This document shows, one piece after another, positions 54,241 through 64,000 of a DNA stretch of 64,000 nt; the stretch's first letter is position 1, and each line of letters opens with the position of its first letter. The notes beneath the pieces are model-generated. The model had not been told where the DNA came from, searched no databases, and saw only the letters and a list, made by a program, of their open reading frames with translations. The stretch comes from Ipomoea triloba (lineage: Eukaryota > Streptophyta > Magnoliopsida > Solanales > Convolvulaceae), in NCBI RefSeq assembly GCF_003576645.1, contig NC_044920.1, forward strand, positions 9,757,018 through 9,821,017, read 5' to 3'. The translations under genes and the position numbers were made by a program.

Positions 54241-56819
54241 AGCCTATATAATGCAGGTATAATTATCGTATACAGCAAACAATAACCCAGAAATTTCTTC
54301 AAAATTCACAGTTCTCTTCCCGAATGGGTACGTTCGTGCTCGCGGTTTATCAACCTTCAAGAATAGAAGCGCTGTCAAGGTAGTGGTCGTCCGGCAAAAC
54401 GTAGTGATGGAAAGGAAAAGTTCTTCTGAAATCAAAAGCAAGGAAATGTTCTTCTGAAATCAAGAGCAAAGAAATTGTCTTCAATGATGAAGAGGTACAT
54501 TTCCTTCTACATTATAATGTGTAAACAACTAATTTTAAGTTTGGTACATGCTCATATTAATTTTTCTGTGTGTAGGGCACTGTGGTACATGCTCATATTA
54601 ATTTAAGATAATGCTCTTAAATTTCATGGTTTTCTAAATAATGAGGCAGATAGGATGTGGTTTTATGAAGCAAGGTTTTGGTGTTCTGCTGTGATCACAA
54701 GGATAAAAATAGTGTTGTTTGACCACGACCATTGTTCATGCACTTTTTGGGGATGAATCACTTTGAAACATTTGTTATTTATTTGGGAAAATAGAACTAC
54801 TTGATGACAGACTTTACAGACTGTAGCTCTGTGAGCTAAAAATCTGTTTTGGGCCTAATCACATGACTTTTGTCATAAACTCACTGTTTGTAGAATTGTT
54901 TTTTTTTTTGCAGGAATCAGTATACATTTTCTTGAGCTCTGTATCCACAAAGATCAAGCAAACTGCCTGTGACTGCAGAATTCATTTTCTTACAAGAATG
55001 TTGTACTTAAAGCTCATCTAGATCTTTGCTATGATATGTGGACATTATTCAAAATCTGTTTAGAAAATGTATTTTCCAAAGTCTAACAAAACACAAACAG
55101 AAAAGTACACGCACACTCATAGTGTATGTATATATAATGTATTCAAGCAGATTGTATGCATATCTATGAGTTTGAAATGCTAACCAATTAAGTGACACTC
55201 TATTAAAAAAAATGACCAGTAAGAAAAACATTAAAATCAACCACCAACCTTTATTTGAAATGCTAACCAATTAAATGACACTCTATCTATAAGTTTAACA
55301 TAAAAGGGTGAGCACATAAACCTTTAACTGAATCTATAAGTTAGCATTTAAGTGCTAAGTCACATACCTATTATGAAGTGTGTATAGAGATATTGAGCAT
55401 GCATTAGCTATGGTATTGTTGGTTACTATTACATACATTAGTTTAACTTTTCACAGAAGTGCAAAAAACTAATATTCTAGGCAAAATAAAAAACAGTACT
55501 GTGAAACAAACTAAAATAACATATAAAAAAAAATAAAGTAAAAAGTTGGTTGTACAGTCACATACCTAAGCTGAAGTGGAAACTGAAATAGTGAGCATGC
55601 ATTAGTTATGGTGTTTTTGCTCAGCCTGCATAGATAATTAAAGACCAAAATCACAAGGGAAATAGATTGTAAGTAAATAGGAATTTGGACTGTGAAGCAA
55701 TATGTAATGGATTGTAAATAAAATAAAAAAAATAGTTCACCGAAGGACATGTTTGAAATCAAATTTTATAATAATTGACATGTATCAAATTATAATAATT
55801 GGCAGTAACTTAGACTGTAATGGACTATGCAATGAGTTCAAAGTGGTCTTTTGTAGTACAACATCATCTAACTTCTAAAAAATGTTCAGACTAGAAATTA
55901 ATATTTTTTGATAAAGTTCTATAGTTCTGAGCTAAAAACCTACTTATCTTTATCAGATCTTTCTCTGATCGTTTTGAGAGAAGCTTTTACAGTTCGTCAT
56001 CTCTCTGCATGTACACCTTGGTCTGCTTCCTGTGTTTTTCTACACATGTATTCCATTGTTGGTGTTCAAATGCAGGTAGCTTTAGATCTGTAAATGAAGG
56101 AGTTAGGGTTTCAATCTAATGAGCTAAAATTGTATATATTTTTTGGTAGAAATTAATTAAAACATACCAGATGCTACTCTGTCTCTATAACCATGGAAGT
56201 TGATATCTCTTAATCGAACCAGTTTAGGGCTTAGACAGTATGCAGTTTTCTATAATGGTTTAACGATGGTGAAGTGAGGGAATTAGAAGTAGAGGGTAGG
56301 GAGTTATTTTGTTAAGGAGCTGTGCATGGAGTGGAACGTTCTGGATTTCTATGATTTCATTTCCATTTCGGAGGAGAGAGTGATACGCAGAGAATAGGAG
56401 GAAGACGATTGGGAAAATGAGAGAAGGGAGTTGGGTTGAAACGGGTGGGCTGGGTATTTATTGTTGGGCTATAGGATTCTTTTGGGCTATAAGGGAAGAT
56501 GGACTTTGGTTTTTTTTTCTCTGCAGCCCTGTGTATATATGTGTGTGTGTGTGTGTGTGTGTAACATTTAGATGTATGTTTATATTTATTTATGTAATTA
56601 TTTATTTATTATATACTTTGTCATTTACTATAAGATGTTTTAATCATTTATAATTTTAAATATTTTGTATTAAGCATTTAAAAAAGTATGTTATTTTAAT
56701 TAATTACCAATCTTAATTATTAATTTTTATTTTAATTGTAAATATCTCCATATAATTTTTTCATATTAAATCAACATAATAGTAAATGAAAAAACTATAT
56801 GTGATTGAATAAAGCTCAT
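54241..56819. other. No recognised gene; possible captured exon pieces
   Basis: 54,260-54,495 encodes NPEISSKFTVLFPNGYVRAR on the plus strand and ends in AAGAGGTACATT, a possible donor. TTTTTTTTTGCAGGAATCAG at 54,900 is a possible acceptor. A roughly 30-bp duplication (GTTCTTCTGAAATCAA, 54,419 and 54,449) is present. A GT microsatellite lies at 56,539-56,562. I cannot assign a product. Confidence 0.35.
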
Positions 56820-57208
56820 TGATGGTGTAAATGTAAACGGGGGTACGGATTTACACCACGTGTGTTGTTGGATTGTGTATGATGTAGTGTATGGAGCGTG
56901 TATGCTTGGGAAGGAAAGTTATGGTTTCCTCCTGGAGAAGAAGAGCCAAGAGCAAGAGAGAGAGAGGAGTGAATGATGGATCATTGGATCCCGAGAGGCT
57001 AGGGATGAGAGGATTCAAAATGCCATTAACAGGAGGGTCAGGTCCTTTATATAGAAATAGGACCTGACCCTTCAGGAATATAATATTCCCCAAAGGTCAC
57101 TTGCCCCTTAACAATTTCTAAGGGACACCCGATCTTTTAGGGATACAATAATACACGAACTATACACATTATATTTCTACAGTAGTCCCTTGGGGTATTT
57201 ACCCATCA
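56820..57208 (-). mobile_element. LTR of a minus-strand copia-like element
   Basis: On the minus strand it starts TGATGGGTAAATACC and ends TTTACACCATCA (389 bp). It is preceded by GTGGGGGACTCG, a polypurine tract (57209-57220), so this is the 3' LTR. A TATA box sits in the loop of a 12-bp inverted repeat (57035-57070). The interior extends right and shares the AACGAGGCA motif with copia C. The other LTR is not visible in the window. Confidence 0.7.
57035..57070 (-). promoter_or_regulatory. TATA box in the loop of a perfect 12-bp inverted repeat
   Basis: GGGTCAGGTCCT (57035-57046) and AGGACCTGACCC (57059-57070) are exact inverses. The 12-nt loop on the minus strand is ATTTCTATATAA, holding a TATA-like box of the LTR. 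Confidence 0.75.
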
Positions 57209-57220
57209 CGAGTCCCCCAC

Positions 57221-57483
57221 TTCTTGAATTTGCGAGAGTCGTCAGGTTCGAGAAGTAGAAAGTGCTCCAAGCGGCTAACTTGTTGCAAGCAAAGTCTCCC
57301 TGGTCTGAATGCCTTAATAGTCTGTGATGATCCCCTCAAGTCTGAGTTGAGCATGAGGGGCGTGATTTACGCGGGTTGCCTCGTTAAAAACCTTAGACTA
57401 AGAAAAACCCTATGGGAAAAAACCTAGCTAAGGGAAAAAGAGTACAACCGAAAGCGTAATCATTAAAGACTATTAAGGGTTTG
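57221..57483 (-). other. 3' interior of the 56.8-kb LTR element
   Basis: Includes a minus-strand copy of the TTTTTCCCA..GGGTTTTTC..TTTTTAACGAGGCA motif (57378-57447). Continues at 60426 after the nested long LTR. Confidence 0.65.
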
Positions 57484-60425
57484 TGTAACACCCCGGTTCT
57501 CAAGACTTACACTTATCACAAAATCCGTAATAAACGCTGCGGAAGCTTATACATCATATCAACAGAAAACCGGGTGCTACCGCCACACTTAGAGTGAATT
57601 CTATCACCTCTTTGATAAAACTTCCACTCTCAGTGCACAGGCTAAAAGAAATTTCACTCAACATCAACACCCCAAACATCAAAATATAATATTTTAGGTA
57701 TATATATATATATTAATATCAAAAGATATCTACAAGAGTTTGCCCGACGGGCTGTCATTACAAACTCCGGGTCCTCCACAACCTAACAGACTAGAGTCAG
57801 CCAAAACTAAGGTTACCAAAAGATATTTACTGGGCTGACTGGGGTTGCTGGAGTATAGTCAGGGGATGCTGGAGTATAGCCTGGAGAGTAGCCTTGAGAA
57901 TAGGGTGGAGAATACGGGTCTCTGCCCGACGTGTCATGCAGAATCTGACCAACAAAAGTAGGTCCCGGGCAAACATGATCAGGAGTGTTTGCCGGGCTAC
58001 AGGATCCCTCACTGGATGACATCTGAAATGACGTACACGGTGAAGTGTAGTTAGCACGACGGCTAAGTAAGGTAATCCATTTGTCACTTCCATCAGGTAA
58101 AAGTTTTGACAAATATTTCATAAAGGTAAATACACATTACCAAATATGGTGTCCAGGTCTTTCATAACTAAAATCAACAGTTAATGCCATATAATTACAA
58201 GAATATAATGAGTATATAAGTCACAACACATTTCCTTACTCAAATTTCCTAGTTCATCAAACTAGGTTGCCTTTGACTTCTTTTTCATTCAGGCTAGGTT
58301 TTCAGCACTAGCCATGTCTATTACATATGTCATTGTCGCAATTATGACCTCTAGTTGTCTTTAATTACGAAAACGCTACTTAGTTTCTGACTAGAAGCAA
58401 GAGACCTTATTGAGGATACAAGTTTCTTTGACTAGACCGAAATCGGATCTGGACATGGGGATTACGGTCCTGCCCCAAGTCTCATTCGTGATCCCTTGGA
58501 CGAAGGTTCATCATTATGGTCCCTAGTTTGGCCCCACCTAGGTCCATAAAGCTGATACCAACCCGAAAATGACATGAGTATCTATACTTAAGTGTGCACA
58601 CCCCCACGGCCTACGCCTGACTGAGTGATATAGAAAACTCCCCTGCGCCTGACTGAGTGANGTACATATACTACAATTATATATACATAATGTCATACGT
58701 TATACTACTTGTACCTACTTGTTGTATACTATATAAATACATGTACATATATATACATCCTATACATATGATATATATATACTACATACACGTATATATG
58801 TATATATATATTTACATATACTATATTCACAATATAGGTAATTTGGCCTACTAACAACATAACATAACATATTTCATAGTATAGATAATTACACATACTA
58901 GTACCATAACATGACATATACATATGTGTATTATGTAGAACGTAGTCATAATCCACGTCCTTAGCATCACCTAATCACCATTAACTCACTAACTACCTCA
59001 CAATTATCATTAACACATCCATAATCATACTAAGCATAATTCAGAAAATTTCAGCTTGGCGCAGTCCGAAAGATTGAGCCGGTAAAAATAGTTCCCGAAC
59101 TCTTTTTCACTTGAAATTTTTATGGTAGGATCCCAACTTATAGTACTTGATGTCCATAAAAAGTTTTGGTCATTTTGGTTCGCGAATAAACACAGAAAAT
59201 TCCATCTTTGCCCTTGGCAGTGTGCTGTCCGGAATTCTGTCTCTCCCTGGACCAGTTTTGGGAAAAATTCCGAAAACCATACTTCCACTACTCCGATCAT
59301 TATGAAATTTTATATGCAGGTTCTACACTTATAGAACTACATGTCTAAAAAAAATAGGATTAAAATACCTTACCAATATTTCCCAATAAATCTCGGAAGT
59401 TACTGCCAGAATCTACCCTGATTTCCTTTCACTATTTTCACAAGTATAAGCCTATATGGACATAAATATAACATATACATGCATATCCAAGCTATGAACA
59501 TGTACAAAAATATTCCCAAAGCTCCAAAAAACCATGTTTCAACCAAATAATCAATTATCTAATTTCAAGTGACTAAACCAACTTAAGGGAATTCCTTACC
59601 TCAATTAGCTACTAAAATTCTTAGAAAGAGTCTTTAAGTGATTTCCCCCAAATTCTTCTTGAAACCCTAGACCAGAATCCAACATCATAACAACACAATT
59701 TAGGAAATCTAAACTTAGATTATGAATCTAGAGAGGAATATAAGACTATCTACCGAATAAAATTAACGATTTACCGAATAAATTGAAGAGGTGTGAAGGA
59801 ATTGGCTATGGTGGTTGAAGCTTGGATGAAGAAGATGATGGAAATTTCTCTTCCCTTTTCCCTTGTGATTATTTCGGCCAAATGGCCAAAATGGGAGGAG
59901 AAAAGTCTTTATAAATCAAGATAAAATTTTTGGGATCACAATTGGGTGACACATGTCAAATTCCTATTGGTAACTTTAAGAAAATATCTCAATTTAGACA
60001 GTTCGGGGTCAAAATAGATGAATTTTCGGTAGAAAATAATTTAAATAGAATATTTCTTGAAACCACAAATTTATTCCAGTCAAAAGCTCCAAATTGGGCT
60101 AGGTTCAGTTCACTGCGGGAATTTCGCGGTGTACGATCAGAAATAAATTTTGACCCTTATACTCCGTCCAAATTCAACTTAACTAAGCAGGAAGTTCATA
60201 CTTAGTCATAATATGCTTAATAGTCCATTTCCTAGGAAATCCGAGCTGAAAATTCGTCCTCGAAAATTTTACGGTTCGTGACCGGCACGAACGATCGCAG
60301 CTTAATAATAACTATATTTCCTTATAAAAATCCTTTTGACGCATCGGTCACTCATCTCAGGAATGTCATAGCTTAAAGACATATTTCTCGAACCTTAATC
60401 TTATTCGAAAAGACGAGGGGTTACA
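57484..60425 (-). mobile_element. Long gypsy-like solo LTR (member 4), TSD GTTTG
   Basis: Ends are TGTAACACCCC and GGGGTTACA; TSD GTTTG at 57479-57483 and 60426-60430; 2,942 bp. It has GGGTGCTACCGCCACACTTA (57,571), the exact inverse counterpart of the motif in member 1, and TTAAGTGTGCACACCCC as in member 2. The right part has TTTCGGCCAAATGGCC and a CT/GA-rich leader zone (59,800-59,900). There is no gag/pol; a single N lies at 58661. Confidence 0.85.
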
Positions 60426-61200
60426 GTTTGTCTTGGTTGTTTATGCAGCTTTGATCAGCTTTTCCCCGGCCAAATCTCTAGTGGTTCTTTATGTCCATTG
60501 TCCAGTGAGCTTTTCAGAACTTCATTATGGAGTAAATATCTTCCTGCAAAAAGTTGAAATAAAAAATGCAAATATGCATGTAATGCATGCCTATCCTGAT
60601 ATGCAAATCCTAAGTTAGTTCCTAACTCCACTTCTATAACTAAAAATGAATCCTCACTCCGAGGGATACCTAATGACTTAATGCACCACCTTGGGGCTGT
60701 GCGGGCACCCAAAGCCACTATATTGCGCAAGATTTTTTGTGCCAAAGGCATCTTTTTTACCGAGCTGGTGCTTTAACGACCACAGGGGTCTCATCGCTGA
60801 GAAGCGGGATTTTTATAATTATTTTTTTGCGACCACAATGGTCCTTTTTTCTTTGTGCCAAGGGCATCTTTTTCACCAAGCCGGTATTTGGGCGACCTTT
60901 TTTGGTCTCATCGCGGGAGCGCCGGATTTTATTTATTTATATATAATAATTTTTTTTTTTTGCGACCACAATGGCCCTTTGACCACAATGGTCCTTTTTC
61001 AAGTGCCATGACGAGGCATGGGCACAATCAACCGGATAAATCCGTGCAGGTTGATCAAACCCCAAACGGAAGAGCCGGAGAATGTATACATATTTTTTCC
61101 AGTGCCACGACGAGGCATGAGCACACTCAACTGAACAAATCCGTGCTGGTTGGCCAAACCCCAAACGGAAGAGTCGGAGATTTTTTTTTTTTTTATTACA
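60426..61200 (-). repeat. Interior of the LTR element with two tandem-repeat blocks
   Basis: Block 1: two copies of about 115-145 bp with TTTGTGCCAA(A/G)GGCATCTTT and GCGACCACAATGG (from about 60733 and 60848). Block 2: two copies of about 100 bp with GTGCCA(T/C)GACGAGGCATG and CCCCAAACGGAAGAG (from about 61000 and 61100). They resemble repetitive 3' untranslated parts of copia elements such as copia C. Confidence 0.7.
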
Positions 61201-62236
61201 ATAGTCTCCTTACATAGATTCGGGATACAAAAATCTATTATTTCTAATAAGGGACTACAATCTTCAACTTGGAGTCTTCGTCTTCAACAATTCTGATCTT
61301 CTTTGTTGGAATCTCCAAGTCTTCAATAATCTCTGTTGGAGTCTTCAGTCTTCACTAATCTCCATCTTCAAGGACCCCATAATATTTAATATTCCATAAA
61401 AAGCTAGTAGGAATGAATACTTTATGAGGTAATTAGAGAGTAATTTAGATCGAATATTTTATAGGCTAATGGGATGAAATTTTGTTTTCTTTCCTTACCC
61501 ATCAGACATCATTCCCTCTTTTCCTCCTTTTCTTTTCCTCATTTCATTCTCCCACCATAATTTTTGTCTTTTTCTTCCCACTTTCTTTTCTTCTCCTGAT
61601 TTCTTTTCCCCTCAACAATATGTTTGTCTTTTTCTACCACCTCCTCTTTCTTTGTTTTTCTTTCTTCCCATGCACAACCACCAAATGTGGGGAACAAAGC
61701 CCCCAATTTATGAACTGCACATGGGNTCCCATGCACAACCACCAAATGTGGGGAACAAAGCCCCCAATTTATGAACTGCACATGGGGTAGCAGCTGTGCT
61801 ACCCCATAAAATATAATTTTTTTTATTTGTTTTCCCCATACATTTGTCTTCCCCATACATACATTTTTCGTTTTTATCTAAAGAGATAAAGAAAAGCAAT
61901 AATGAAGATGATGGTGGTGCAGTAGTCTGGACTTCGGCCGACGCTCTTGATGGCGTACGACGGAGGTGATGGTGGGGCTGTTGATCGTTGATGGGAAACG
62001 CTAGATGAAAACGGTGGAGATGTTGTGATTGCCGCCAACTGGTTCGCCGGTGCCGGTGGCGAGGAGTGGTGGCAGCGTGGAGATTCGGAAATGGCGAGGT
62101 GCGACGGCGGCTTTGGTCGGAGTTCGTTGGTGATGGCGATGATGGAGCTTCGATGGTGGTTGGCCATAGCACTCCGTTAATATTCCGTTAACTTTTAACT
62201 TACCCATTAATTTCTATAATAAAGGTCTTAGGTTTT
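61201..62236. other. No gene seen; pyrimidine-rich then GC-rich
   Basis: 61,260-61,380 has CTTCAA/TTGGAGTCTTC repeats. 61,480-61,670 is strongly pyrimidine-rich. 61,666-61,786 is an assembly duplication around a single N. 61,900-62,170 is GC-richer, with low-complexity ORFs. No domain is recognised. Confidence 0.4.
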
Positions 62237-64000
62237 AATCTAGAATTGTATTACGAATAGGAACGTACGAAAGAATATATTTTATTACGAATTGTATTAC
62301 CATATTTTAACTTACAATTCTATTACGAATAGGAATTCAATTACTATATTTTACAATATTACGCAGACCTTAATATTATAGGAGTCTTTTGGGCGGGAAG
62401 TTAAAGTTGAGGATATTGTTTTTATTAATAGTATAGATTGCATTGCAAGGAAATATATGTACTGTATTATTACGATTAGTAATTTTAATCTAGAATTGTA
62501 TTACGAATAGGAATGTACGAAAGAATATATATTTTATTACGAATTGTATTACTATATTTTAACTTACAATTGTATTAAGAATAGGAATTCTATTTCTATA
62601 TTTTACAATATTACGCAGACCTTAATATTATAGGAGTCTTTTGGGCGGGGGCGGGAAGATAAAGTTGAGGATATTGTTTTTATTAGTAGTATAGATTGCA
62701 TTGCAAGGAAATATATGTACTGTATTATTACGATTAGTAATTTTAATCTAGAATTGTATTATGAATAGGAACGTACGAAAGAATATATTTTATTACAAAT
62801 TGTATTACCATATTTTAACTTACAATTGTATTACGAATAGGAATTCTATTTCTATATTTTACAATATTACGCAAACCTAAATAGTATAGGAGTCTTTTAG
62901 GCGGGAAGTTAAAGTTGAGGATATTGTTTTTATTAATAGTATAGATTGTATTGGCGGGAAATATATGTACTGTATTATTACGATTAGTAATTTTAATCTA
63001 GAATTGTATTACGAATAGGAACGTATGAAAGAATATATTTTATTACGAATTGTATTACCATATTTTAACTTACAATTGTATTACGAATATGAATTCTATT
63101 ACTATATTTTACAATATTACGCAAACCTAAATAGTATAGAAGTATTTTGGGTGGGAAGTTAAAGTTGATGATATTGTTTTTGTTAATAGTATAGATTGCA
63201 TTGCAGGGAAATATATGTACTGTATTATTACGATTAGTAATTTTAATCTAGAATTGTATTACGAATAGAACGTACGAAAGAATATATTTTATTACGAATT
63301 GTATTACCATATTTTAACTTACAATTGTATTACGAATATGAATTCTATTACTATATTTTACAATATTACGCATACGAATATGAATTCTATTACTATATTT
63401 TACAATATTACGCAAACCTAAATAGTATAGATTACTATATTTTACAATATTACGCAAACCTAAATAGTATAGGAGTATTTTGGGCGGGAAGTTAAAGTTG
63501 ATGATATTGTTTTTATTAATAGTATAGATAGATTACGCAAACCTTAATAGTATAGGAGTCTTTTGGGCGGGAAGTTAAAGTTGATGATATTGTTTTTATT
63601 AATAGTATAGATTACATTGTAGGGTAATATATATGGACTGTATTATTACGATTAGTAATTTTAATTTAGAATTGTATTACGAATAGGAATGTACGAAAAA
63701 ATATATTTTATTACGAATTGTATTACCATATTTTAACTTACAATTGTATTACGAATAGGAATTCTATTACTATATTTTATAATATTACGCAGACCTTAAT
63801 ATTATAGGAGTGTTTTGGGCGGGAAGTTAAAGTTGAGGATATTGTTTTTATTAATAGTATAGATATATTACGCAAACCTTAATAGTATAGGAGTCTTTTG
63901 GGCGGGAAGTTAAAGTTGAGGATATTGTTTTTATTAATAGTATAGATTGCATTTCAAATAAATATATGTACTGTATTATTACGATTAGTAATTTTATTCT
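62237..64000 (-). repeat. Tandem array whose units each carry a Helitron 5' terminus
   Basis: Units of about 250 bp start TAATCTAGAATTGTATTACG at 62237, 62483, 62744, 62992, 63243 and 63661 and continue past the window. On the minus strand each unit has A/TCTATACTATTAATAAAA followed by ATATCCTCAACTTTAACTTC and CCGCCC, the plan of a Helitron 5' end. Eight such termini are present (at 62437, 62695, 62945, 63195, 63528, 63611, 63863 and 63946). Spacings are near 250 bp, with extra 83-bp units. No CTAG hairpin end occurs in the array. Confidence 0.85.

Noticed and set aside
53885..57483. Complete Helitron C with 3' end
   Set aside because: I searched for a hairpin followed by CTAG and T up to 57.4 kb and found none; only the 5' end is reported.

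Overview
This is an AT-rich plant nuclear window, most probably from a eudicot. The support is a nine-exon plant-type myo-inositol oxygenase gene, plant copia, gypsy, RNase H-type LINE, hAT, Mutator-like, Helitron and tRNA-SINE sequences, many TA and TTA microsatellites, and scaffold gaps (N runs at 41240-41916 and 42258-42498, single N at 21386, 42823, 58661 and 61726). I see no bacterial-type operons, CRISPR, rRNA or canonical tRNA gene. Nearly everything outside the one host gene is transposable-element (TE) sequence, most of it decayed.

Layout. 1-4.9 kb: 3' half of a SIRE-like copia element (RNase H end, env-like region, polypurine tract, 3' LTR) with a SINE in it. 5.2-7.2 kb: gypsy-type ORF on the minus strand, promoter repeats and a SINE with a 15-bp target duplication. 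7.3-9.2 kb: hAT end, possible Helitron end, and a Mutator-like MITE with minisatellites. 10.35-12.43 kb: MIOX gene (minus strand), complete from ATG to stop apart from one extra base in exon 2. 13.3-13.9 kb: a MITE in TA repeats.

15.9-36.05 kb is a nested stack that can be read through target-site duplications (TSDs): a hAT remnant (BED-finger transposase fragment near 35.6-35.9 kb) holds a LINE (16278-34798, 16-bp TSD); the LINE ORF2 is split by a long gypsy-like LTR (18279-30941, TSD TGTAT); that LTR holds a Helitron (19707-29587, A/T target); the Helitron holds a short gypsy LTR, which is split by a copia element with identical LTRs (21251-25706, TSD GTTAC). The Helitron also carries a fragment of a NhaD-type Na+/H+ antiporter gene and an unidentified spliced exon.

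38.5-53.7 kb is a second stack: a long LTR of the same gypsy-like family holds a copia element (39036-52238, TSD ATAAT). The 5' LTR of that copia is split by a Helitron (39240-44974), which itself holds a Mutator-like element (40596-41150, 9-bp TSD). The copia interior holds a further long LTR (46628-49223, TSD GAGCT). 53.9 kb: another Helitron 5' end. 56.8-61.2 kb: minus-strand LTR element split by a fourth long LTR (57484-60425, TSD GTTTG). 62.2-64.0 kb: a tandem array in which each unit carries a Helitron 5' terminus; it runs off the window.

How the pieces relate: only MIOX has a predictable cellular role (myo-inositol to D-glucuronate). The rest is a record of insertions, and its relative order can be deduced from which element interrupts which. 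Exon boundaries, TSDs and termini were read by eye; no alignment or database search was run.
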